In this document: positions 39,301 to 48,621 of the stretch, in pieces
Layout: the number at the start of each line of letters is the position of its first letter
How positions within the stretch are numbered: position 1 is the first letter of the stretch
Source: a virus
Virus record (IMG/VR): IMGVR_UViG_3300036985_001339
Location: 1-64,000 of that record
Strand: one strand, 5' to 3'
DNA: 64,000 nucleotides
Translations under genes and position numbers: made by a program
The notes under the pieces: model-generated
Seen by the model: the letters and a program-made list of their open reading frames with translations, nothing else
Told to the model about the DNA's origin: nothing
The model's database searches: none

Positions 39301-42300
39301 TTTTAGATAATGTAGACAATTTCTCTTTGAAATTTCTATATTCTAAAGTTTCAATGTTTGGAGATCTAAGTATTTCACGTCCAACCTCATCAGAAATGAT
39401 TTTAGCCGGTGTATCTTGCATGGAAAGAGCTTTAAACGTATTTACAGTCATTCCGGTAGAAAGATCATAAGATTTAAAAGATTTTAATGCTTTTAACTCT
39501 TCTTTTTCATCGTATGTTATGTCTTTTTTGTTTTGAAGTTCTAAACCTCTATCTAAATCTTTTAACTCAGATTCTAATTCAGCAATTTTAACTGGATCAG
39601 TCTCTGTTCTAAGTTTTCTATTAGCAGCAACAGTTGGATCAGATGCTTCTGTTACAAAGAACCCACCAAAAGGTACTGTTTCAATATCTATAGGTTTTCC
39701 ATTATCGTCTACAAAGTTAAATACTGGATCACTAAGTAATACAGCAAGATTGCTTTGTTCTTGTTCAAAGTCTTGTTCTGCATCAAATACACTGTCTGAT
39801 TCATCTAAAAAATCAGACTCTTCTCCTGTTTCACCAGCAAAGTCAGACAATACTCTTGTTTCTTTAAATCCTTCACCTTGTATATCGTCGGTAAACATTT
39901 GAGAAGTAACATTTCCAGACTTAAGAGCATCTTTCATTTTGTTAGCCAACTGAGAGTTTATCCAAGCATTTAAGTCATCATTTTCTTTTACGATGCCTTT
40001 CTTACCTTGGTATCCTTTTTCGTCTTTTGCTTCTACTTTATCTTTAAACTCTTTACTGTTTGGGTCTAAACCTTTTGATTCTAATTCTTTTTTGTATTCA
40101 TCTCTCTTTTCTAAAAACTCTTTATTAAAGTTTCTAATATGAGGAATCATTGCAATTTGAGTTTCACTAACAAAATCCATTGGACTAAAGTCTGGTAAGT
40201 TTACATACCCTAAACCTTTAGCTTTTCCGTTTATAATATATTCATATTCGCTAAGAATATCATATAGTGTAGATTTTCTATCACTATTAACATCTTTAGT
40301 CCATGTATCTTTATTATATGTTTTGTTTATATCTTTTTTAATATCCTCTGAAGACTTTCTTTCACTTAGTGAAAACTTAGGTTTAGATACAACAACTAGT
40401 TCTTCAACTTTTTTAATAGGTGTTTTAGCTCCTGTTTCTGTTCTAAGAGATTCTTTATTTATTACTGCTTTACCTTTTCCAAGTTTTCGCATACCAATTC
40501 CCCAATTACCAGACTCAACACTTTTGTTGTAATCTTTTAAGAAGTTGTAAACATCTCTTCCACTTTCAAATTTAATATCTTTTATTCCTAAGTATTGAAG
40601 AACTTGTCTTATTGTATCCTTAAGACGATTCATGGTACCTTCATCATATTTTACTAATCCTTGACTTATTGCATCAGAATATAGTGTTAATGTTTCTTCC
40701 CATTTGTCTCCAATATTAGTATCTATTTCTTCTTGAAGTTCAGATTTTTTATTATCGTATTCTTCTTTTGTTATTTTACCTTCTTTATAATTGTTATAAT
40801 AGTCATCTATTTCATCTAACAACACGTCGTTGGCTTCTTCATAAAATTTACGATATGCTTTAAATTTTTTAGCAAATTCTTCAGGCACTACAGTTTCTCC
40901 TTTTCCTTCAGAATCAACGATGTTTTTCATTTTCATTAATTCATTAGAAAGAGCAGTACCTAGTAACTTTTTAGCTTCAGGATCATCTGCTACAGAATTA
41001 GAAATTAAAGCATGTAAAAATTCGTGTTGACCTACTGAAAAGTCTCCTCTTGCAACAGTTCTTTCTTCATTAACAAAAATAAATTTCTTGCCTTCTATTA
41101 TGTTATCAGGATCGGAAGAAACATCTTTTAAATATTGTGAATTAAGAAAAAGACCTTTATTAGCCGCGTTAAATTTAGCGTCGGCTGGTTTCATATTGTA
41201 TGTGTTTATTAAGTAATCTTCTAATTGCTGTGTAGTCTTAAAAGTTTTAAATTCAGTATTTTTAATAACTCCTTTCTCTAAAGCTTTTGTTAAAACTATA
41301 TTTTTTTGTTTTAACTTTTCTTCTACCTGTATTTTATTTATATTGTTTCTTATCTCATCTATTTTAATATCTATATCAGGATGAAAAACTTTATCTACTG
41401 TTTCTTTTTCATTTTGAAGTTTAGTAACTTTATCTAACTCTCTCATTACAGGCATTGCCGCATCAGGAGATATGTTTTTAGTAAGTTTATTTACATTGTT
41501 AGAATATATATCTACGTCTTTTTTTAAGTTTTCAACTTGATCAACTGTAAATACTTTTTGTCCAACTAGACCATCTACAATTTTTGTAAATTCTTTTTTA
41601 TTTTTAGCTAATGTACTGAGTGACGTTAAATCATCTATTGACTGATTTCCACCGTGAAAACTAGGTAGTTTTGCTTTAGATATTAAACCAGAAGACACAA
41701 AAGATAAAATAGAAGTATTCATAAAGTCGTCTCCAGACATAACTTCATTCATAATCTTTTTACCAGCATCTCTGTTAGTCATTTTATTAACACCAATTTC
41801 GCCGACTTGTTGTATGTTTTCCTGCACTACCTCTTTTCCACCTTCTTCGGCAAAACCAACTAAGTTTCTAGGAGTACTTTTAATCATATCATCTAAATAC
41901 GCAACAAAACCTTTCTCACCTGTTTTAGTATATTGTTCTATTGCTTTTTTGATTATATTTTTAGAACCAAAAACGTTTTCAACTAATTTTGTTTGTGGAT
42001 TTATAACACCTGTAGTACTATATAATACTGCCATTCTTTGAGCGGCATTAGCAGCTAGTTTAAAAGCGTCTTTATCATTTATACCATTATCTCTTGCTGC
42101 TTTTAATGTATCTTCATAACCTTGAGAATATCCTAAAGCACCTTGTGCAACCATAGAATAACCTGTTGCTCTATCTAAAGGTATTTTTCTAAGTAACTGA
42201 GATGAATCGTTTAATATGGAAGTAAATTTACTAGTTGGTTTTGCGGCACTTAAAGCAACTCTTGCTTCTGTACTTAATGCTCCAAGTTCACCAACACCAC

Positions 42301-43756
42301 GTGTTAAAGCAGCTTGTATAAGCATGTCTGCCATAACACCTGAAGTTTGAACAGCAGCTCCTTGAGTACTGAACACCCAATCAGATTGTCCGTATTGAGA
42401 TTCTTGTATTAATTTATCATGTGTGTTTTTATCAAATACATCTGTAACACGGATTTTAGCATCGGCATCGTATATCTCTCCTTTAGAGTCTACTAAATAT
42501 TTAGTACCATTATAGTCAACTGTTTTACCAGAAACGTATGAAATACCTCTATCGTCAGGTCTTATGAATTTGTTTTCTTCATCAAGCATTCTAACGCCTT
42601 CGGCTGTTTCGTCCATTCCAATAGCACCATATACAGTAGCACTAACTTGTTTAGTTCTATCTGCAATAGCATTCCAACCGGCTTTACCCATCTTTTCAGC
42701 GGTATCCCAACTAAAGAAGTCAGTTCCGCCTCTTTTAGATTCTTCATATATCTTAGCGTTCTGTTTATCTCTTTCTTTTAATTTTTCAGTTATTATTGGA
42801 AAGTTTTTTTCAACGTAATTTGCAATACCGTTTGGATCAAATATTTGATTTTCTTTTATTTCTTTTTTATCTCTAGCACCAACAACCATTTCCATTTCTT
42901 GGTTAAGGTCTTGTCTAGTATAATCTCTTCTCTTGATGTCTTCCATGTACATATTCAACATCTTCTTTTTAGCAAGTTCCCTAGCTAAACCAACGTTGTA
43001 TCCACCCCAAGCATCTTTACCTTCTCCTTTAAAAAGACCTTTTTCTTCTTTATCTAAATAGTCTTCTTTAAAACCTTTTTTATTTAAAAAACCTTCAAAG
43101 TCTTGTGTATTAATACCAAAACCTTCTAATTCTTTTTTATTATAGTTATTCTCAATAAAATCGTCAGGTTGTTCTTGATTTATTGAAGAATAATATTGGT
43201 AAGGATGATCAAGTTCTGAATCAGTTTGTTGTATTTTATCTTTTAACTTAGCAAGTTTAAACTCAGTATCATAACCAGGTTTACCAGTAATTGGATTATC
43301 TGCAAAGTTGTCAACAAAATCTTTCATCTCTTCCTTTGAACCAGCAAGTTTAACTTTTGCTTTTTGTTCATTTCTTTGTCCAGGAAGTTTTATTTTTTGT
43401 ATTAATTCTTGTTGTTTTTGTTCTGCTTTATTTTGTTTTAAATCGTATAGATTTTGACTTTCTTCAACAGAAACTCTAGGTTGAGAAGAAGGAGGAGGCA
43501 TTATACCTCTCTTTTGAGCAGACTGTAAATCTTCTTCTCCTGCTAATCTATATTTTGGTGAAGCCGAAGAACCATCTACCGGCATTGATTCCCCATTTTG
43601 TGCTTGAGGTTTCTTTGACGCTACAGTCGCACTCTTTGCAACGCCTTTTGACTTTTTTGCACCTGGATTTTTTACTAAAAACGTTAATCTATCTGTTTGT
43701 GAATAATCCGATAAATCTACTTGTGATCCGTCTGACAATGTATATATTTCCTCCAT
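36368..43756 (-). CDS. Giant internal virion protein with HExxH motif, 2462 aa
   Basis: The last gene of the leftward virion arm. The N-terminal 600 residues are charged and helical; a zinc-metallopeptidase signature HEFLH lies at residues 911-915 (SVGQHEFLHALI); long coiled and acidic regions follow. The C-terminal 700 residues contain RLLLSFMNTPFQYSRIIKKS and membrane-friendly helices, resembling large polyvalent or injected proteins of other phages. Such giants usually travel in the head, enter the cell with the DNA, and can include lytic or protease domains. The protease activity is inferred. Contains a TGCTATACA word at 38260. Confidence 0.8.
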   Translation of the reverse strand: MEEIYTLSDGSQVDLSDYSQTDRLTFLVKNPGAKKSKGVAKSATVASKKPQAQNGESMPVDGSSASPKYRLAGEEDLQSAQKRGIMPPPSSQPRVSVEESQNLYDLKQNKAEQKQQELIQKIKLPGQRNEQKAKVKLAGSKEEMKDFVDNFADNPITGKPGYDTEFKLAKLKDKIQQTDSELDHPYQYYSSINQEQPDDFIENNYNKKELEGFGINTQDFEGFLNKKGFKEDYLDKEEKGLFKGEGKDAWGGYNVGLARELAKKKMLNMYMEDIKRRDYTRQDLNQEMEMVVGARDKKEIKENQIFDPNGIANYVEKNFPIITEKLKERDKQNAKIYEESKRGGTDFFSWDTAEKMGKAGWNAIADRTKQVSATVYGAIGMDETAEGVRMLDEENKFIRPDDRGISYVSGKTVDYNGTKYLVDSKGEIYDADAKIRVTDVFDKNTHDKLIQESQYGQSDWVFSTQGAAVQTSGVMADMLIQAALTRGVGELGALSTEARVALSAAKPTSKFTSILNDSSQLLRKIPLDRATGYSMVAQGALGYSQGYEDTLKAARDNGINDKDAFKLAANAAQRMAVLYSTTGVINPQTKLVENVFGSKNIIKKAIEQYTKTGEKGFVAYLDDMIKSTPRNLVGFAEEGGKEVVQENIQQVGEIGVNKMTNRDAGKKIMNEVMSGDDFMNTSILSFVSSGLISKAKLPSFHGGNQSIDDLTSLSTLAKNKKEFTKIVDGLVGQKVFTVDQVENLKKDVDIYSNNVNKLTKNISPDAAMPVMRELDKVTKLQNEKETVDKVFHPDIDIKIDEIRNNINKIQVEEKLKQKNIVLTKALEKGVIKNTEFKTFKTTQQLEDYLINTYNMKPADAKFNAANKGLFLNSQYLKDVSSDPDNIIEGKKFIFVNEERTVARGDFSVGQHEFLHALISNSVADDPEAKKLLGTALSNELMKMKNIVDSEGKGETVVPEEFAKKFKAYRKFYEEANDVLLDEIDDYYNNYKEGKITKEEYDNKKSELQEEIDTNIGDKWEETLTLYSDAISQGLVKYDEGTMNRLKDTIRQVLQYLGIKDIKFESGRDVYNFLKDYNKSVESGNWGIGMRKLGKGKAVINKESLRTETGAKTPIKKVEELVVVSKPKFSLSERKSSEDIKKDINKTYNKDTWTKDVNSDRKSTLYDILSEYEYIINGKAKGLGYVNLPDFSPMDFVSETQIAMIPHIRNFNKEFLEKRDEYKKELESKGLDPNSKEFKDKVEAKDEKGYQGKKGIVKENDDLNAWINSQLANKMKDALKSGNVTSQMFTDDIQGEGFKETRVLSDFAGETGEESDFLDESDSVFDAEQDFEQEQSNLAVLLSDPVFNFVDDNGKPIDIETVPFGGFFVTEASDPTVAANRKLRTETDPVKIAELESELKDLDRGLELQNKKDITYDEKEELKALKSFKSYDLSTGMTVNTFKALSMQDTPAKIISDEVGREILRSPNIETLEYRNFKEKLSTLSKTMARRMTFKNGPEIESLMYNQWKLLYDVINHPVDPVTGESSYASKKLPPRLKEFDDKGNLRKIGNIDRVKFLQSYYGIDEATRIIKTYGGDNANEELKQFEDSEINDKTGKGLVPTAYFDRRTALMELFGDVLVLQEARRLIRESEFLDRVSERNVNLANDLKNEVIRAKVLDDMAKGKSSIVKFSLAEEENGKISSFLEGLPLTEQWTVARDIDKAIKNAKVADGIKIDFKVPSRSKFSDKQTAYFLIQKVADGYNNFEFKVKKNTEGPLTKQVLETLDFKSKKYQEIVEKNSNLERTMNEIIEQNKGIEASATYSPETAKNLGKNIGKYDIYLPPEDEDFLGLLYTLGSGKGQEGKEQIDFLTDNLLKPYSDAMLNLMKERQTMYKDWNSLINKKYKGISKELKQDSGYGGYLVDQAVRVYLWSTAGYPIPGLDKKDLFHLKEIVRTNPRLRDFAKDVSLLSKQPNGYTEPGHNWGFGSVVGDINNVISKTNRAKFLSEWQGNVDKIFSKDNMSKIEAIYGRKYVKALENMLYRMKTGSNRAEGSSDALLNWINGSTAVTMFWNVRSALLQTLGAVNYINTGDNNVLKAGAALLNVKQYTEDFFTIWNSDYLRDRRSGLMNDVAEAELAQLMNDPRNNNPLDKIKAANYWFLKQGFVPTRFMDSFAIAIGGAGFYRNRLKTYLKQGYSEQDAKKATMRDFYETSEISQQSADVSKISMNQASTKGRLLLSFMNTPFQYSRIIKKSFIDIAKGRGSVPNNIAKITYYAVIQNLMFNALQNALFSMVWDDDDEQEKNRLNKAVIRTLNGAFDTLVRGTGLTGVLLSTVKNAIIKWYEKSGDPKGYGDVLLELSNVSPSIGIKLRATAKAYKSIEYNKDEIMWKGFSLDNKYAIEAATSLTSAASNFPADRLYLKMQNIGNALNSDYSNWQRIYSLLGYNEYNLGLNQSAPVQINSSGGLKIPELKTQSLKVPEFKTP

Positions 43757-43765
43757 GTGTTATAT

Positions 43766-45541
43766 TTAATTGTTTTTTCTTGCTCTATTAATATATGCTT
43801 GTTCTGACTCTCCTGGTTTCTGTGGATTATTTGTAAGCCAATCACTTATACTAGCGTCTTTTAGTTTACTTTGTAACATCTTTTTCTCACCAGCATCGGC
43901 AGTTTGATCTAATGCTAATTTTACTCTATCTGCAGCAGAATCAACATTGTATTTAACTGCTTTGTAAGGTCCTTCTCCTTCTTTAGAGTATACATAACCT
44001 TTACCAAACGAACTAACAAAAGACTCTTCAGGTTTAACTTTTATCTTACCTTTCTCGTAAGCTTCTTGTAATGTTAAACCAGTGTCAAAGTTACCAGATT
44101 TATATGGAGAGTTTTTATACATTTTAAGTAATTCTTCTCTAGTTATAAACTTATCTTGTTTTCCTGATAATTTATTTAAGTTATCAACAAGGATAGATCT
44201 AGTTTTATAAGCTACTTTTCCATCTTTCTTTTCACCTGGTTTTGGTCTATAACCAGATATAATATCTTTATAATAATCTTCTTGATATGTTGTTGGAGGT
44301 TGTTTGTCTTCTTTGTCACCTCTTAATTCTGTAGCACTAGGTTTATCTTTTTGACCAACCTTAGAATCTGGTCCCCAGTAAACAGTCTGACCATTCTCTT
44401 GTGTTTTGTGTAAATCTGCTGTAAACTTATTAAAAGAAGAATCAGTTAATAATCTAGTTAACTCTGCTTTTTGAGTTTCTGGTCCACCTAAGTTTTTAAA
44501 AGTTTCATCATAATAACCTGGTTGCATTTCCAATGTGTAGTCTAAAAGAGTTCTTAGACTTTGTTCTTTATCAGCTTTTAAGTAAGCCGCTGCTTTAATT
44601 TCTGCAGATGATTTTATTTGTGTTCTTAACGCGTCGGTTTCAAGTCTTTGACCACCTTGTATTTGCCATGTATCTTTAACCGTTCCACCTGTGTTACCTT
44701 TACTTGGTAAGTTAACTGTTTCAAACGTACCACTTAGATAACCAGGTAATATCTTTCCTTTGTCATCTACTATTGTTTTTTTAGAAGCTTTGTAAAAATC
44801 ATCTAAACTTTCAACTTTAGATAAAAATCCACCAGTACCAGCAGCATCAGCTTTTAGATACGAGTCTGAGTTTATCGTTATAGGTTCAAAATCTGCATCT
44901 TCTCCTTTATGTCTACCTGATATTTTTATATTAAATCCAGCACCAGTTCCGTCTTCTTCAACACTCATGTTAGTGTTTTCGTATAAACCATCTAAACCTC
45001 CCATTATTTCTAATGCAGATCGTCTAGACTTTATTTGTTCTGGGTTTCCGTTTATAGCCCAACCACCAGGAACTCCAACACTTATAGCAGATGCTCCTTC
45101 TCTCCAAGTAGCAGTATCCATAGCTATTGCTTTACTTGCGTTTGCAGCATTGTTCATAAAGCCATCTGCATCTCTTATGTTTTTTAAATAAGATTGTCTT
45201 ATTTTTGGATCTGTCTCATTTAGTAATGCTATTTGAGAATCAGCAGCAAGTTGTATTTTTTGTTGTAATATAGTATTTATTTGCTCATCAACTCCACCAC
45301 CAACTTTTGTGTGTGATTTAGACCAGTCAGACATTTTGTCGTTATAAAATAAATCTGTCTTGTTTTTTTGATCTTGAAGTTTTTGAATAGTAAGTTTTCT
45401 TTCTTTTTCTTCTTCTCTTTTTCTTTCACCACGTGCTAAAATACCTTTGGCTATTGATTCTGAAGCACTTAAAATACCAGCACTAACTGAATCCCAACCT
45501 TGGTTTTTATTTATCATTGGAGGATTATCATAATATCCCAT
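43766..45541 (-). CDS. Large internal virion protein, 591 aa
   Basis: Begins MGYYDNPPMINKNQGWDSVS and continues with charged helical regions (LARGERKREEEKERKLTIQK). The C-terminal half has Lys-rich and Gly-rich stretches. It lies between the S74-domain protein and the giant protein, the usual position of podoviral internal core proteins (as T7 gp14-gp16). No enzymatic motif is evident. The role as an ejection or core protein is inferred from context. Confidence 0.7.
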   Translation of the reverse strand: MGYYDNPPMINKNQGWDSVSAGILSASESIAKGILARGERKREEEKERKLTIQKLQDQKNKTDLFYNDKMSDWSKSHTKVGGGVDEQINTILQQKIQLAADSQIALLNETDPKIRQSYLKNIRDADGFMNNAANASKAIAMDTATWREGASAISVGVPGGWAINGNPEQIKSRRSALEIMGGLDGLYENTNMSVEEDGTGAGFNIKISGRHKGEDADFEPITINSDSYLKADAAGTGGFLSKVESLDDFYKASKKTIVDDKGKILPGYLSGTFETVNLPSKGNTGGTVKDTWQIQGGQRLETDALRTQIKSSAEIKAAAYLKADKEQSLRTLLDYTLEMQPGYYDETFKNLGGPETQKAELTRLLTDSSFNKFTADLHKTQENGQTVYWGPDSKVGQKDKPSATELRGDKEDKQPPTTYQEDYYKDIISGYRPKPGEKKDGKVAYKTRSILVDNLNKLSGKQDKFITREELLKMYKNSPYKSGNFDTGLTLQEAYEKGKIKVKPEESFVSSFGKGYVYSKEGEGPYKAVKYNVDSAADRVKLALDQTADAGEKKMLQSKLKDASISDWLTNNPQKPGESEQAYINRARKNN

Positions 45542-45544
45542 AAT

Positions 45545-46468
45545 TTATATTTGTTTAAATTCTACGTCAATAAAAGAATAATCTACCATATCAAAACCGT
45601 TTTCATGTCTTGAAACAAAATTACTATTAATTTCATCTGACATTACACCTTGCCAAATTCCTTCTCCAAATTTTTTATCTTTATACTCAAAAGAATACAC
45701 GTTGATTCCACTAGGTGAAACACTTATTCTATTTATGTTTTTCTTTAATCTTCTGTCTGAAAAAGCACCAGCAATACTTCCTATTCCACTAAACATAGAA
45801 CCGTAAGCAGCGTTTTGAGATTGTTTAGCAGCTGCTTGATTTGATTGTGCTTGAGCTTCTTTACCAGCTAATCTATTTAACTTAGAAATATCTCTAGATT
45901 CTTGTTCTCCATATTGGAATTGTATTCCAGCAGATTCAGCAGCTTGCATTCTTTGACCTTCACTCATTTGAACACCCTGTATTCTCTGTTGTTCTTCCAT
46001 TTTGGCTTTCTGCATTTCTGCAGCGCCTTGAGCTTTTAACTGTTCGTTTTTAGCTTCTTGTTGTTCTATACTGGCTGATACTCCTTTTTTACTTTGTAAA
46101 GCGGCTTGAGCTAACGCGGTAGCACCACCAGCACTTGCTCCGGTAGATCTAAGTGTATCTAAAGTATTAGCTAAAGATATATCTGCTTCTTCTATTTGCA
46201 TATCTGCTGCCATTGTTGAAACACCTAAATTAGCATAAGGATTACTCAATGTACCACTAAGATCTTTAGCAAGTCCACTAAGATTAGTTACGTTTGCGTA
46301 TGGATTTGGAATTGCCTGTCTGTTTTTTTCTAGTTCAGATATTTCCCAAGCTTTACGTTCTGCTTCGTTTCTAAAACCTTTACCGGCTTGTTTGGCTTGA
46401 TTAGCGTTAACTAACCCTCCACCTATCACTGCCGCTGCACCTACTGCTATCGCTGTTATTGCTGCCAT
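45545..46468 (-). CDS. Internal virion protein with C-terminal S74 chaperone-like domain
   Basis: The N-terminus is an Ala/Gly-rich hydrophobic helix (AITAIAVGAAAVIGGGLVNA) followed by long Gln/Ala-rich helices, typical of pilot or core proteins such as T7 gp14. Near the end, SDRRLKKNINRISVSPSGIN and YSFEYKD are characteristic of the intramolecular chaperone (peptidase S74) found on tail fibres. An S74 module on an internal-type protein is unusual. It is followed by an acetyltransferase-like gene upstream in transcription order. Confidence 0.7.
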   Translation of the reverse strand: MAAITAIAVGAAAVIGGGLVNANQAKQAGKGFRNEAERKAWEISELEKNRQAIPNPYANVTNLSGLAKDLSGTLSNPYANLGVSTMAADMQIEEADISLANTLDTLRSTGASAGGATALAQAALQSKKGVSASIEQQEAKNEQLKAQGAAEMQKAKMEEQQRIQGVQMSEGQRMQAAESAGIQFQYGEQESRDISKLNRLAGKEAQAQSNQAAAKQSQNAAYGSMFSGIGSIAGAFSDRRLKKNINRISVSPSGINVYSFEYKDKKFGEGIWQGVMSDEINSNFVSRHENGFDMVDYSFIDVEFKQI

Positions 46469-46469
46469 A

Positions 46470-46877
46470 TTATTTTATTTTTTTTGAAATCTCGTATGAT
46501 GGTTTTTCATCAACCGCATACCCTAATTTTTTATGTATGTTTATTAAACTCTTATTTCTTGCAATACTAATTATTATATTATAGTCTTGTTGTTTTGCAA
46601 CCTCTTCTAAAGTAATTATAAGCATCTCTAACGCGTCCTTTCTATCTAACTCTCTATATTGTGGGTTAGAAACAATCCAATCCAACCAAGCTACCTTAGA
46701 ATTAGATAGATATAAAAATCCTGCTGCTACAGGTATTTCTCCTTTGCAAACCATAATTCCTCCACAACCATTCAATGGTAGAGTTTCCTTACTAACTTCA
46801 GGCCATCTCCACCATTTCCACCAAGAAGACATGTTCTCCCAATCTGATTCTTGTAATGCTCTTACATTTAATTCCAT
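46470..46877 (-). CDS. GNAT-family acetyltransferase-like protein, 135 aa
   Basis: The order of elements fits a GNAT fold: N-terminal RALQESDWENMSSWWKWWRW, a strand with GGIMVCKGEIPVAAGFLYLS, then LDWIVSNPQYRELDRKDALE (acetyl-CoA helix), and an end with NKSLINIHKKLGYAVDEKPS. The pyrophosphate loop Q/RxxGxA is degenerate (QYRELDRKDA), so CoA binding may be weak. In phages such genes sit among structural genes and may modify virion or host proteins. Confidence 0.7.
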   Translation of the reverse strand: MELNVRALQESDWENMSSWWKWWRWPEVSKETLPLNGCGGIMVCKGEIPVAAGFLYLSNSKVAWLDWIVSNPQYRELDRKDALEMLIITLEEVAKQQDYNIIISIARNKSLINIHKKLGYAVDEKPSYEISKKIK

Positions 46878-46897
46878 TTGATTTAATTTTATTTAAT

Positions 46898-48592
46898 TTA
46901 ACTTAATGAAGGAGCGTAGTCTGATGATACAGCAAACAATATAGCTTGTTTATCATAAGTAACTCCAAACTGTGAAGGATCTGGAAAAGTAAAAGTACCA
47001 ATCGCATAAAAACCAGCAGTACCAGACATTGATTGACCATATACTACTGTTCCGTCAGACGGTGGTGTTATATTTATTATATTTCCAAAATATTTATTTT
47101 CTTTTTGTTTAAAATTGTTAGTGAACAATTGATCTTCTAACGATGTTAAACTATATGAAACTGTAGCAGAACTAATAGGTACTCCAGCATTTGCGTCAGT
47201 ATATATACTAGTTAAAGCCCAACCAGGTGAACCTTCATAATTAACTGTTTGAAAAGTCTTAGAATAAGAAGGATCTGGATTAAATATTACAGTAACATTT
47301 GAATCGTATTGTACACCATAAAAATTACATAAAGGCACGTTTGTACTATAATGTTTCCAAAGATTTCCTTGAGCGGCAGTATAATATTCTCCTAATAAAC
47401 TAAAACCATTGTCAGGTCTAAAAGAATAAGTACTTGTCCAACCTAAAGAATCTTCATCAAAACTTAACGTTTTAAACTCTTCAACATAACCAGATTGATC
47501 AGGTCTAGAAGCACCTTTACTTAAAGCAGGTTGCATAGATAGAACATATTGCTTGTTATGCATGTCCCAAGAACCTGTTAATTTTCCTGTAGAACCAACT
47601 TCTTGCAAATTATCTCTGAAGTAATCTAACATACCAGTGTTTGATATTTCAGTAATACCGTCCTGAGATAGTCTTAAAACAGCATTTTGAGTTCTATCGG
47701 TAAAGTATTTTCTATATCCGTAAACTGCAAAACTTTCTGGATTTGTACTAATACCGTAATTACCGGCATAAGATTGTACTTGTCCAATTACCGCCGCTCC
47801 TGATGTTGTCATTGCAGAACCTTCAGCAGAATATATAGCGTCTTTATCTATTAATGCTCTACTAACTTTTAGTTCTTGAAAAACAATTAAGTTTGTATCT
47901 TCAGCGTATAATTTCTGTATTGAACCCTGAGAAGGGTCGAGTGTTTTAGTTATGTCCTCTGCTACAGAAAATTGATTGGTATTGTTAACACCTGTTCTTG
48001 AGTTAAATATTCCTGAATATATAAGAGAACTAGTTCTACTTTGTCTATTTGGAGTATCTTCTACTATATAAGCTTTAACACCTAAATCTGTTGATACGTT
48101 ATTATAACCTCCTCTAATTCTAGATTCTTCTATAAACCAATCTTCAGAACTATTAGCGTCGTATCTAGTAGTAGTACCAACTGTGTCTTTAGAACCTGGT
48201 ATATAGTTAAAATCCCATATCTCACCAAAAGTCAAAGGCACGAATGTAACAGAAGTATCAAACGATGCAGATGTTATTGGTTTGTCTAAGTATATTCTGT
48301 AAACTTGTGGAGACGCTGGAGTCTGTGCTTCTATTCCTGCTATTGTAAAAAAATAAGTAATAGATCCAGGTCCACTCAATGGATACGTATAAGAAAGTTT
48401 TTGACCAGGACCAAGCGTCGTCAACGCTGGCAATCCAGAAAAAGACAAGTAATCAAAATACATGTTACCACTTGTAAACACAAACCTATAAGCTTGAGCC
48501 ACTGTAGTTGTATATCCAGTTACTGGTTGTATTGATTTTATCTTTTTTAACCAGTATGAGTTAAAATATTTTACTTCTATTGTTGCTGCCAT
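46898..48592 (-). CDS. Large structural protein, tail or neck, 564 aa
   Basis: A beta-rich sequence with many Thr, Tyr, Gly and Ser and few Lys-rich stretches, starting MAATIEVKYFNSYWLKKIKS. The middle has SGIFNSRTGVNNTNQFSVAE and repeated DPSxxSI-type turns. It lies directly downstream of the 1414-residue protein. Its location between large tail-type genes and internal proteins points to a tail or spike component. No family recognised. Confidence 0.65.
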   Translation of the reverse strand: MAATIEVKYFNSYWLKKIKSIQPVTGYTTTVAQAYRFVFTSGNMYFDYLSFSGLPALTTLGPGQKLSYTYPLSGPGSITYFFTIAGIEAQTPASPQVYRIYLDKPITSASFDTSVTFVPLTFGEIWDFNYIPGSKDTVGTTTRYDANSSEDWFIEESRIRGGYNNVSTDLGVKAYIVEDTPNRQSRTSSLIYSGIFNSRTGVNNTNQFSVAEDITKTLDPSQGSIQKLYAEDTNLIVFQELKVSRALIDKDAIYSAEGSAMTTSGAAVIGQVQSYAGNYGISTNPESFAVYGYRKYFTDRTQNAVLRLSQDGITEISNTGMLDYFRDNLQEVGSTGKLTGSWDMHNKQYVLSMQPALSKGASRPDQSGYVEEFKTLSFDEDSLGWTSTYSFRPDNGFSLLGEYYTAAQGNLWKHYSTNVPLCNFYGVQYDSNVTVIFNPDPSYSKTFQTVNYEGSPGWALTSIYTDANAGVPISSATVSYSLTSLEDQLFTNNFKQKENKYFGNIINITPPSDGTVVYGQSMSGTAGFYAIGTFTFPDPSQFGVTYDKQAILFAVSSDYAPSLS

Positions 48593-48621
48593 AACTAATA
48601 ATTACTTGTTTTTTGTTGTTA

